The position numbers and the translations under genes were made by a program. A model generated the notes under the pieces. It saw nothing but the letters and a program-made list of their open reading frames with translations, had not been told where the DNA came from and searched no databases. From Nigrospora sphaerica (taxonomy: Eukaryota > Ascomycota > Sordariomycetes > Amphisphaeriales > Apiosporaceae): a DNA stretch of 64,000 nt. Shown here in pieces: positions 36,243-47,599 of this stretch; the first letter of the stretch is position 1; each line of letters begins with the position of its first letter. The DNA lies in assembly GCA_018287875.1 (NCBI GenBank), contig JAGVVL010000002.1, forward strand, positions 6,634,001-6,698,000, in the 5' to 3' direction.

Positions 36243-37223
36243 TATTGTCGCATATGCGTGGAAACACTTGAACCATTCTTGCTCGCAGCTTACGTTGGGA
36301 TCTGCCCAAGCGGGGCCGTTGCTGCCCACATAGACAGCTTCGCTTCATCTTCATTCCGCAGCATATCTGTCGGCAGCGTTGTATTCTTCGTGGTGGCTAA
36401 GCGCACTTCTTGATACCCAAGCCTTTGCTTAGCCGAGTACATCACTGGTACTCAAAACTCGCACACTTTCGGAACCATGGGTGATGGCGTTGCGTGGAGC
36501 GGCGTGGACAATACACTAACTACATTGAAATGTAGTCGTAGACGGAGAGGCTCCACATTGCAGAGAACCCAGCGCCACCGTTTCTCCCGGTCACATTTGG
36601 TTTTGCGTGTCGCTCTTTCACTTGATTATTGCGGCCAGCGCCTGGAGGCCCATAATATTGCTTAACGAGTCGTCAAGGGGGGTTGCGGCAACACAGAGGT
36701 TCCAGGTTTCCGGCCGCGTCGTGAGAGCTTGAACACTGTTGTAAGCACCGAAAAACACCGTGTCCGTATTCAGTCTCGTCACTCAGTCAGCAATCAGTTC
36801 GGTTGTAAATCTTGTTCATTCATTTGGCATGTCCCGCATTCTACCCTGGCCAATTCGGACGCAGGGAAGACGGAGCTGCAGTGTCTCCGTAGCCGGCGAG
36901 GGACACGGGACGACGGGACCCAAGAGCTTCGCTCGCAGGGGGGAAAACGCTCGGCTTCAAAGCCTAGCGCTTCGACGGCCCCAACTCGTACAGGTCTGCC
37001 ACCAATAGTAACAAGACACACGAGCTATTCACATATGTTGAGGCAGCGCAGAAGCAGCTGCCGTGCGTCGGGCCGATTGGGTTCAGTCAAGTTCACATTT
37101 CCAGCTCGTAACCTAAAGCTGCGTAGACGCCAGCAATCCACAATCACTGGTCCTGGGATTTTTCCACCACCGGGAAAGAAACGATGCCGTCCATGCCAAA
37201 ACGCCCCACGAGATGCAGAAAAA
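36243..37223. other. 3' regions between convergent GNAT and rps16 genes
   Basis: Holds both 3' UTRs. A plus-strand frame covering 36729-37595 runs antisense into rps16 and has no domain; not called. Nothing else seen. Confidence 0.5.
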
Positions 37224-37978
37224 TCATCGGTACGACTTCTGGAATCTGGAGCGGGCACCGGGACCGCCGAACTTCTTGGGCTCGGATCGTCGGGAGTCGG
37301 CGACGAGGAGGGTACGGTCGAAGTTGATGAGGGCAGCCTTCAGCTGGTTCTTCGAGTGCTCGTCGACGTACTTGCCGTAGTAGGCGACCTGCAGGAGAAC
37401 GCCCAGTTAGTCCATCTGCCACCGGCCAATCCGGGTATAGCTCGTAGCATGCGTGTCCATCTCGACGTCCACTGCCTCGCCGGATCATCTACCATCGCAC
37501 GGTTGGGGGCAGAAGGGGCAGGGGCCCCCAGACAGGACGGACGAGCGCCAAACGAGAGCGCAGCTGCGGCCAGGAAGGGGGAGCGAAGGGGGTGAACGTA
37601 CAATGGCCTTGGCAATGGCCTGGCGGACGGCGTAGGCCTGAGCGACGTGACCACCACCGGAGACGCGGACACGGATGTCGAGCTTGGCGAAGTTGTCGGG
37701 GCCGGCGACCAGGAGGGGCTCGTACAGCTTGGGGCGCAGGATCTTCTCGCCGAACAGCTTGAGGGGCTTGCCGTTGACGCGGATCAGACCGTTGCCCTGC
37801 TTGCACTGGGCGACCGCTGCAGCATCACCAAAACCCGTCAGCAAAAAAAAGGGTGTCCTGAATTTTGGCAGGGTCATCTCCTCGCCCCACGGGCGCCAGG
37901 CCCCCGAGGCGAAATAGCCAGAAAAATTTCCTTACCGGTCGAGGTCTTCTTCTTTCCGAAGGTCTGGACGGCCGACAT
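37224..37978 (-). CDS. rps16: 40S ribosomal protein S16 (uS9)
   Basis: Three exons: 37936-37978, 37602-37816 and 37224-37388; introns 119 and 213 nt with GT-AG ends and matching phases; 140 residues (yeast Rps16 is 143). The N-terminal [11 protein letters not shown], the core [10 protein letters not shown] and [21 protein letters not shown], and the C-terminal [16 protein letters not shown] are diagnostic of eukaryotic uS9. The basic C-terminal tail reaches the ribosomal P site (known for the family), so the exact end R-stop matters. The two-intron structure close to the ATG is typical of fungal ribosomal protein genes. I looked for C/D snoRNA boxes in the 213-nt intron and saw no convincing pair. 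Confidence 0.97.
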
Positions 37979-39348
37979 GTTGACGATGTTGACAATCCCG
38001 GTTTGGTGGTGTGAATGCGCTGGTCGAACGAGGATTTTTTTGTATCGGGAGGTGGAATGGGACTACGACGCTTTTTGTGGGATGGATTTTTTGGTTGGCA
38101 AACCTCTTGCCGCGCGAACTACCCCAAGCCGTGCGCGGTCTGAGGGCTCTATGTGGCTGGTGACCCGCTTTACGCCACAGCTACTATGGAGAGGGAAACG
38201 GGGCCCTCTCGATTGTGGTTCCCACCTGCCGGCTAGCCAGCGCCATCATGTGTGGCGGCTATATCGCAGAAATACATACTCACTTGTGACCACCCAAGAA
38301 CCTGCTTCTTAATTGCACATATGGCACCACACATAAGCACCATTTCTGCCAGTCGAATGCACCACGGGCGGATGAGTGCGTCCTTGCTCTCTTACTGGCA
38401 TGTAGGGTACGTAATATGTAGCGGCCGTGTCTACTACCTCGCACATGGCAATGCACAATGGCCGTGTGTGCACGTTGGTTGATGGCTCCATTGCCTACCC
38501 GTCCCAGTACTTCGTACCTACGTCTTAAGGAGTGACAGTCTCCAACTCACGCGTTCCTCACGCCCTGGGTGTTGCAAGACGTGCTTTGCGCGTACTCCAG
38601 AGGGTGTCATTGCATGTATCGTCGCTGTATCAATACCTCGGTGGCGTAGAGGACGCGTTAGGCTACCCGCGATGGTCTCACCGGCCGTGAACTCGTTGCT
38701 CCACCAGTCATTCCCCTTCCCGACCATCTATCATAGGAGAAGGGCCCGGACCATGGGGTCCACTGGTCCCGCTTCGGCACACTTGATGCCTCCAGGATGC
38801 CCGGCTTGATGCGGCAATCACCTTGGAGAAAAGAGCCCCGGATATGAACGGCCATGCCACTCTCAGGAGTGGCATACAACGTGACATGTGTACTGAACGG
38901 GCGCTACGCATCAAATGAAGGGCAAAAAACATTGCATTCGTGGTATTTCTTCCGACAGATAAACCCCTTCGACCTTTTCTTTGGCTTCACTTTTGTGGTA
39001 TCATGAGAGTTGCATCCGCCCAATCGATCTTTTGCAAACGCCGCGCCTCTCCCCCGACAGCTAGCTCGTGGTATCATGTCCGGAGGATCGTGTGGATATA
39101 GTTCAAGTCAAATCGTATGCAGCATGGCCTGACCGCCGTGGGGAATCAAACGGAACATGAAAAGAAAAACGACAAACGACAACAGCAACAATAGCAACGA
39201 TAACAACGGTAAAAATGAGAAAACAGACTGGGTAAATCAAACAGAAAAACAGAGCCGACCGATGCAGGTTCATGGGACCGGGTATTTTGACGCCAGTGGG
39301 TATATCCAGCCGAGGGTATTGCACGTGGAGCATCTAAAAAGATGAAAT
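37979..39348. other. Intergenic region between rps16 and the KH gene
   Basis: Left part is the rps16 promoter; right part (about 39150-39348) is probably the KH gene's 3' UTR and contains an A-rich stretch of AAC/AAT repeats at 39165-39215. No gene recognised. Confidence 0.5.
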
Positions 39349-42300
39349 CTAACGGAAAGGTCCAAGGGGACCGGGGTATCCAGAAGTGGTAGAATGGGAA
39401 GTCGAGGGTCGACCGCTGTCGCCAGACGCACGAGTGCCGTGCCGGGGCGTAACATCGCCGCCGCCGTGCGTGATGCTGCTAGGCATCAACTTGCTGTCGA
39501 AGCCGTTGCCAAAGTGGCGGCCCCCCCAAATATTGCCGTCGTCATCGGGGAGATTGACGCCGCTGTCGTTCCATGGGTTGCGGTCGGCGTTAAAGCTGCG
39601 TGTCGATTCGATCGAAATGAGCGACGACTTCGAAACGTTGGCGGAACCCTTGAAGAGGGTATTGACCGAGTGCGAGCTGTTCTTTCTGCGATCCAGCGAG
39701 GAAAGAAGCTGAGAGGGTTTGCGAAGTTTGTCGAACAGCGTAGGGGTGCGTTGCTGGGCCGTCTCTTCGGCGAAACCAGGCTTGGTGGGCGAGTCCGTGG
39801 CCACCACCGTGGGCGCGTGCTGGAGCAACTTCGAGTCAAAGTACTGAAGTGAGTCCTCGAACGAGTCCGACTTGGGGCGCGGAATGGCGCCCTTGACAAC
39901 AACTGCCTCGACGCCTGCTGCCGCAAACTGCGCCTGCAGGAAGTCGATGGCGTCGCGGAGACCTCCGGCGTTGTTGCGCGTGAGCTTCCACAGCAGCGTC
40001 ATGGTACGCCCGCCATCCTCCGTCTTCTCCTCTGAATTTTCGTGCACCTCGAGCGTGACCTCGTGGTGGCTCTTCAGCCTGCTGACGAGGTCGGTAACGA
40101 AGACAGGAGATTCGAGGAATTTGACGAGAGACGGCGTGCGTGTCAAGACGAGTTCATGTGTCTCCGGAACCATGCCCTGCCGATTCCTGTTAGTTGGGCC
40201 ACCGCATCGTTCGCCCCTGGCGCCAAATACGCACCAGAAATTCGTCAGCGCAAAGCGGCACCTGCCACTCGGGTCCCGTGACGGTGACTTCGTCACTTGC
40301 TTGCTCGGTGCTGGGGAAGACAATCTTGCAGTTCCACTTTTTCTCAAGCTCCTCGATCTCAGGGAGACGAGCGATGAGCTGACGGTGGTAGAGGCGGTCC
40401 ACCGTCACCACTTGGGAGGTGAACTCAGAATGCTGTGTGGTGCGTCAGCACTCAGTTTTGGTGCGATGGGGACGAGTACGCCAACTTACAGCACGGTCGA
40501 CCATGTCCAGAATCTCCGACTTGACTAGCTCGAGGTTCTGGGCGTTGCGGGCCGGCGTACGGCAGATGACGTTGTCGACCTTGACATCGTCGTCCTCCCG
40601 GCCCATGCCACCCCGGTCCATAGCGTTAGAGAACTTGACGAAGACCGAGTGCTTCTTCATGATGCGCTGAATGTGCTGTCCACCGATACCAATAATGCGC
40701 TTGTGGTACTGGTCCGGCACGTGAAACGAAATGGAAGCTGGCATTTCCTGCTCAACAAGACCCAGGCCCGTCTTCATTGAATCGTAGCTGGGCGCAATAA
40801 CATCGATGTCGAAATTGTACTCTCGGAAGCCATCGAAGATGATTTGAACATTGCCTAAAGAGGGTAACGTTAGCAAACCGAGGATCCCCCGTGAGTACAG
40901 CAAACTAAACCTACTTTGAGTCATGATTTTGTTAATCTTGCCATTCTTCTTGCCCGAAACAAATTCCTTGTGCTCGTTGGCCAACTCAATCTTGACCCGA
41001 ATTTGATGCTGAGTCTGATTTACGAACTTAATCTGAGAGAGGACCATCAGGGCGTCTTTCACGGCATCGTCGGAGCCCGTAACCGTAAAAGTCATCTTAT
41101 CGAACGAGATATCGGCATCCGAGTTGGCACAAATGTCACCCAGCATGGTACGGATCTCATTGGGGCCGGGGATCTGAGCGGTACCAACTTGTTGGATCCA
41201 CCAGGAAGCGTAGTAGAATTGGCCGGCCTGAGGGATGGTGTCAGCGTGACTCCGGATTCTCGCAACCATGGCAAGGTTGGGGGATGAGGGCGACTTACAA
41301 GGGACATGATTTCTTTCATGGTTCTCTCGATCTGCAGGCCCTCAACGCCTTGTACCCGGATCATGTTGCGTTGCGAAGCCAGTGGTGGGAACATGATGTA
41401 CGTCCCATTGTTCTCCATGATCTTGCGGACCTTATCCATTCGACCCAGCAGAACGGTGTCGATCTTGGCAGGTGAGGCCACGGAATCCTTCATGAACAAT
41501 TTGGTGCGAGTCATAAGCTCGTGGATCTTGCGTTTGGCTAGCTCAATGCCTTGGGGGTTCTCGCCCGTGATGTAGATCTCCTCGGGGTTTCGACGCTGGG
41601 CATTGGGCGGGCAGTAGCGGTAGAGCTGAGCAAAGGGCGGGAAGTAGATGGCGGTGTTGGTAGCAGACTCGATCAGCTTGATGTTCTTGCGGGAACGGCC
41701 GCAAACGATGGGGTGCAGGGTGCTATCGACACGCATTATATCCAGCGTACGGCCCAGTAGCTTGTCGATGAAAATAAGCACCTGAGTTTTGGCATGCTCC
41801 GAGGACTCCACGTCACCATAGATGGCCAGGCGCCATCGCTGATCACGAATCACCTCGACGTCGCCATTGAGGCCATCAATCATGGGCGTTAGTTTCGGCC
41901 CGAGGACAAAGATGTCTACGCCGCAGAACTGAGCAAAAGTATTCAGGGCATCCGTAACATGCTTGACGAGCAGGCCCGCCTTGGCATCAACGATTAAGCC
42001 ATATTCAACATCAACGGTAGTGCAGCGCTGCATAGCCAGACACGGTCAGAAAAGGATTCGTTGGGAAGGGGAGGGGAGAAGACAACGTCATCTTGGGTAG
42101 ATGCTGCATACCAAGGCCAACGGGGTCTCGTTCAATATAGTTTCACGGCTCTTGTGCACCAGTTCGGGAGCGCCCGACAGAACAACAGTTGTGACCTGGT
42201 TCTTGTTGTTCTTGGGCATGGTCGTGATGACATGGGCCTCGATGGGCAGCGGGCCCTTGGTCAGATCGAGGCACATGGTTCGCAGGTTGGCAAGATTCTG

Positions 42301-42615
42301 GGCATGGACGGGCAGTTCGTATACGGGTACGTCATCGGGCGCGTCGCCTGGGTGTGTCCATCGCATGACCGAATCGCCGGTGGCGTGGAGTATCTCTTCG
42401 GTGTTGGGTCCAGCAAGATCGGAGGCGAAGGGCACGTTGAACGAGTAGTGGATGGTCGTGTCAGCAGCCGGCGAGGGACTTAGCGGCGGAGCTCCCGGAG
42501 CCGCCGCTTTCTGATGGGGATTTATGGCCGTCATGTTCATGTTCGGTCTCGATGACATGCCAAAGCTAGGACTCATCCTTTCGGACCAGTGTCGCATGTT
42601 GGCGAGCTTTTGCAT
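39349..42615 (-). CDS. Multi-KH-domain RNA-binding protein
   Basis: Six exons: 42112-42615, 41299-42027, 40915-41227, 40490-40854, 40235-40432 and 39349-40176; introns of 84, 71, 60, 57 and 58 nt are all GT-AG and in phase; 978 residues. At least three KH repeats carry a G-x-x-G loop: GRSRKN at about 278-283, GRMDKV at about 363-368, and the canonical IIGIGGQHIQRI (loop 571-574). Further diverged KH-like units probably fill residues 170-700. The C-terminal 250 residues are Ser/Gly/Pro-rich and disordered. It probably binds mRNA in the cytoplasm. The array of classical and diverged KH units recalls fungal Khd4-type proteins (for example in Ustilago), but this is a resemblance only. Intron 3 (40855-40914) is stop-free and a multiple of three. 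Confidence 0.85.
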
Positions 42616-42767
42616 AGTGGGAGCAGGTAAATGGGTGCCAACGAAGAAGCACTCTCTGGAGGGGGGAGAAGAGGACCGAGACGCAACTACCGAACGGGGG
42701 CGACGACGAAGACGAATCGGACTTGGGGGGGGGGATGGAGGGGGGGGGGTATCACTGGGGCTGAGAG

Positions 42768-42768
42768 C

Positions 42769-42799
<31 letters not shown>

Positions 42800-42802
42800 G
42801 GA
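42768..42802. repeat. (GA)n microsatellite upstream of the KH gene
   Basis: A GA dinucleotide run about 150 bases upstream of the KH gene start, next to G-rich runs. On the transcribed strand it reads as a CT tract, a common fungal core-promoter element. Confidence 0.8.
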
Positions 42803-45354
42803 ACAGAGGGAATTAGAAGGGAAAGAAAGGAGAAGATGAGAAGGAAACTAAGCCAGTCTCAAAGCTCTTCTAATCTTGCGGATAGCCTCTCCCTCTTTGG
42901 CTGCTGCGGGAGAGAAAGACGATGGGAGTGAGGAGATGGGTAGATTTGTGTAGAAAGGTAGATGCATAGTATGTAGGTAAGTGAGAGGTAGGCAGGTCAG
43001 TCGGTCGGCAGGGTCTCGTAGTCCAGTCAGTGTCAGTCCTAGTCCGTCCGTCAGTCAGCAGCGGCACGAGCAGCGGCACCACCAGCACCACCAGCACCAC
43101 CAGCAGTATGATCACCCTTGCTTCTATGGGGATAGGGTAGTGGCCATGGCTGCGGTAGCGGTAGTGGCAGCAGCAACAACAAGAATCGCATTGTGGCCCG
43201 TGCATTCTGACCCGAGCAGGTTCTGAGTTCTTTCTCTCCCTCTTCCTCTCTTTTTTGCCTTGGTCATCGGGGAGCCCTGGCTGGTTCTCTGCATACCACC
43301 CGCCGGCCTGCCGAGACGGCGCCTGCTGGAGCAAATTGCCAGTCTGCCCGGTGCCGTTGAGTTGGACGTTGGATGCCCAGTTGGGATGGGATGGGCTGGG
43401 ATGGGTGGGATGTGGATGAACGCGACGAGCATTCAACTGGACTTGACGTCGAGAGCGTACCTTAGAAGGTAGCTACTTTTGTTCAGGCACAACCACCTGC
43501 TTTCTCCCGGCTTCCTTGAGTCGGCCTCGACTTGTTTTCCTCTTCCTAAACACTGATCCTCAGGCAGAGAATACATTGCCCTACGATCCACTCCATGGTG
43601 GCAGGTAGTACCCTGGAATTCAGGATGGATCGATCGGTGTACTTCCACCCAGCCCGTAGCTTGGGATAGGCACGCCCACCGTCCACCCACACTAGGCATG
43701 ACTACGGATGCATATGCACGTCCAGAGGGGGATGGTTGCTCCCCAGCACGCTCGTTCGTTGGACCAAATGTCCCCTCTACTCACCCGTAAACGCCTGGCC
43801 CCTTGCGGAGTCCCAGGCGGGTTGTCCAGACCATCATCCGTCCGGCAAATGGATCGCTCCAATGGGCCGGCTATCAATGTTGTTGTTGAACGCCAGACTA
43901 CGGAAGCTGGTGGTTGGGGGTTGCCGCTTCCGGTGTATACATACGCAGTGCTGCCCGCAAGAGAATACTCGACACCTTCCCGCTGTCGCGCTTCGGCGGC
44001 TGTGTTGCTTTCCCCAGGCGAGGAATGGTTACAGCCCTGGCTCGCCTGGCTGGGTGACTCAATGGTTTCGACGTGGAGACCGGCGGGTATAGACTCGCGG
44101 CGCCCGCGTCATCCCCCGGTGGAATCCTATTGGGTGGGGAGGAGGGGGGGGTCACAAGTGGTAGGTAAACTTCCACCGTAAGATGGAGAGGTAGGCAGCC
44201 CCCGTTACAAGGACTTCGGTAGGTAAGGTAAGTTGTAAGGAGGTTTAGGTACATACCTGTAGGGTGATTACAGAAGCGTCTCCCGTACGCGATCCTTATA
44301 ATTACATAGCCAGGTATAGGCTTGCATGCCGCGCCCGCGTACTGGCCTCCGGCTACATCATGTATCGGGTAGTTGCAGGACCGGCGGATCGAACCATTTC
44401 ACATGACCTGTCTCGCCATTGACCGACGTTCGGGTCGCCGGGCGGAATGGAAATGTCGAGATTCAGCTGCGCGCGCGTGCGCCCGCCGATTATGTGCCGT
44501 CCCGTCCTGCCATCATCTCCAAGGGCTCGCGGCCCAGGCTTCAGGACGGTCAAGGCGTGCTGGTTCCTTCGCCACTATCGCAGGCTGACTGATTGACTGG
44601 CAAAATTGGGTGACAAGCCCATCTAACCAATTCTGCCCACTTGCATGATTTCAGCGGCTGGCTAGGTGGTACCTAGCGCCACCTAGTGGGCGGCAAGTAC
44701 CCTCCCGTGCCTCCCCTCCCAACCTGTCAAACCGCGTCCTACGCGGTACTAGAGCAAAATCCAACCGCTTAAGAGGTACCTAAGGTATTGTCCTCTTGCT
44801 ATCCAAGGTTCCAGGTCCAGGGCCGGGCTGTGAGGGAGAAACCGGACACCTTATCGAATTACCCAGCAGGGATGAACTGCCATGGCTATCGAGTTTTTCC
44901 AGGCAGCTAAGTACACACCTACCAGTACTGGGGAGAAGACAGAGGGAAAGAGAGAGAGGGAATGTGTGTGTGTGTGTGTGTGTATGCGTGTGGGGAAAAG
45001 AGAGCGAGACCGAGAGTGAGAGCGAGCCAACACGCCCCTCCCCTCCTTCCCCCAGCGTTTCCGAGACTTTGCCTCTTTGGAAGGATACCAGGTGCCGGTG
45101 ACTCGTGTACCTGGTCACCACCACCTTATTTCCCGTCGCGCCTGATGCTAGGTACCTTACTTGCTTTAGATATTGCCTGCAGCGTTTACACAGCCTAATA
45201 GGCATGGGGGTGAGAACCAGCCCATAGCAGCTGCGCAAGCCCGCGGATTGCTCGACTATGACTGGCACAGCCACTCAAAAACATACACACGCTCAATGCC
45301 GGTCCACCCTGTCGGCCTGGGGGACGCGTGGTCGTAAGGGTGGTGTGAGAGTAT

Positions 45355-45370
45355 GTGTACGTGTGTGTAC

Positions 45371-45399
<29 letters not shown>
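45355..45399. repeat. (GT)n microsatellite
   Basis: GT dinucleotide run with a few GTAC interruptions at its left end; intergenic. Confidence 0.9.
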
Positions 45400-45402
<3 letters not shown>

Positions 45403-45431
45403 GTGGGATCTAACGTCGAGCCTGTCACGCC

Positions 45432-45489
45432 CATCTTGCCCGTCTTGCCCGTCTTGCCCGTCTTGCCCGTCTTGCCCGTCTTGCCCGTA
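45432..45489. repeat. 9-bp tandem repeat TTGCCCGTC
   Basis: Six to seven nearly perfect head-to-tail copies of TTGCCCGTC. In either strand it would encode a tripeptide repeat, but the surrounding frames are not convincing genes. There are no spacers, so it is a minisatellite and not a CRISPR array. Confidence 0.9.
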
Positions 45490-47599
45490 CCCCCAACGGA
45501 CCTGACCCGAACTTGTATCCCATGTGAGTGGTCGTCCGTCTGCAGGCAAGGGCGGCCTACGGACGAGCCTCTGGACGGGCAGGAGAAGAATAGCGCGAGG
45601 GGTGAAAAAATAAAACAAAACACTGAAGACCGGGCTGGCCGGCGGCTCTGGCACATGGGATCCTGGCGACGGCCACTGGATGGGAGAGAAGAGTGGCTCG
45701 CAGGAGCGGGTGGATGACAGGGGCGTATTCTTCCCCCCCCCCCCTGCTGGCGTGCTCCAAGCTCAGCATCGGGTTGCAATATCCAGCTGCCTCAGCCCCC
45801 AAGCTGGCAAGGTGCGTGAGCCTTGACGAGGACTCTCATCTCCGCCTTTTTGCACCAAGCATGTGGGCAAGAAGGGCACAGGGCATTCTGTAGCGTGCGT
45901 GTGCCAGGCAAGCCGCTCCGTTCCACGACACCGATGCCGCGACCAATGTTTGGGCTTGGGCCTGGCAAATGGATTGCTAACACCCCCTCCGCCGGGGGGA
46001 GTGAGGTATACCCAGGGGGTTAGGTACATGGGAATTTTTGACACGTATCGGGTGGTCGGTGCCGTGTGTTGCTGGGGGGGAAACCTTTTCGACGACGAAT
46101 TTGTCCCCCAGGCCATGGTTGTGATTCAAGCGGCCGAGCACTCCGCCCCAAGATCTGCCCCTCCCCCAATGCACGCGCGCGCGTTTTGCATACGGACCAT
46201 CTATCTACAAGTGCACAGGCACTGAACAAGTAAAGGGTCGGATAACATGGGTCGAGGTCGCACTTTGTCTGCCGTAAGCACTCGGCCACACTAGTCCTAC
46301 CTCTTACCACGGCCATCTCACCCAACCGTCCGTTGTCTACTGCGTAAAGACGGTCAGCAATGCCGGGTCCGGCTTGCCTCCGCCATTAAAATTCCATAGT
46401 TTCCTAACATCGGGAAACCGGCAAACGCTTGCATGGTGCGCTGTTTCTCCCATACCGCTCGAGCAGTTCGCGCTCATAGGGTGGTACCCGTGAACGCCCC
46501 TCGTAGGGCTGGGACCCCCCCCACTGCCGGATTCCGAACATCCATCCCCTCAACCCGCTCCCAAGGGTCTCATTGCTGGACCTGGGATATCATGAAGCTT
46601 CGCGCAATCATGAAGCTTCGCATATGGGTTGGGAAGCACACTGACAAATGCCTCCTTCCATCGTCTGCTGCGGTGTCGCTGCATCATGACGGCATCTACA
46701 TTGAGCACCTGAGACCATGACAACATCTCAACATCTCAACGGGTGGCGGCGCCAGTCTCCGACTCGCTCCCCCCTGCAACCGAAGTTCTCAGCTGGCCAG
46801 CGCCAGCTAATGAATGCCATGAACCCCCATGAGCCCCCATGCTTGTCTTGCCAACTTCATTTTTTGAGCGAGCAGTGGGCCACAGCCTCAACGGCCTCCC
46901 GCCTCACACCATAGTTACACCTCTTTGCCCATCTGCCAGTGGGACAGCCACGCAGACAAAGAGTCTCCGCATAAAACCCCAACCCTCCACGCTCTTCCCA
47001 GCTGTGCAACACTTGCCCTGCCACGTAGATCCCAGGACCCACGATCGTACCACGTTAGGTAGCCAAAGCAGTTCGGCGGCATCTCGACCGAAAGGTACCG
47101 AGGAATTTTATCCGTCCAGGGCACGTGTTCGTAGCACCGTGTTGGTCATATACGGTTCTAGCCTGTGTAAATCACAACATGAAAAATTGCATGCAGGGAA
47201 TGATGGCTTGTGGCTGGCTGACTGGATGGTCTGCGCAGGGACATTTCATTTCACTTGAATCTCACCGTGCAGACTGAGGAGGCCATCGTCCGTGATCCTT
47301 CACCCTGTAGCGCGGCGAGGATATCCATTCCCGTCACTGGCAAAATAGGGAGAGAAACGCCCGGCTCTCCGCACGTGGACGAAGCCGACTTGGGACGGTC
47401 GTCCGCTGGTTATTGTACACCAAAAGCAAGCTGCTGCCATTAACGCCAAGCCGATGGCCTGCTTCAACCCTGACACGGAGCAGTCAAACGATCCCTTGTC
47501 CAAGCGCTGTTGGGTCTCGTAGATAGCCACGCCAACATGTGCGGGAGGCAGTCCTCAGCCCAGTGCGCTTTCGACGTCTTGTTCCTCCTGGACACCCCT

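Larger units (their letters stand above)
42616..47599. other. Intergenic region, no convincing gene
   Basis: Almost 5 kb with only short, overlapping frames. The left end (42616-43250) is the GA- and CAG/CAC-rich promoter region of the KH gene. Further features: GGTA/TACC patches at 44160-44255, GT runs at 44963-44990 and 45355-45400, a 9-bp tandem repeat at 45432-45489, and a 15-bp direct repeat near 46590-46622. The right end is the 3' region of the disordered-protein gene. Confidence 0.55.

Noticed and set aside
36729..37595. 288-residue plus-strand frame
   Set aside because: Its right half is antisense to rps16 exons and introns and its left half is featureless.
37389..37601. snoRNA inside rps16 intron 2
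   Set aside because: A GATGAT element is present but no proper C box/D box pair or terminal stem could be found by eye.
45432..45489. Possible CRISPR-like array
   Set aside because: Direct head-to-tail 9-bp copies without spacers, in a eukaryotic genome: a minisatellite.
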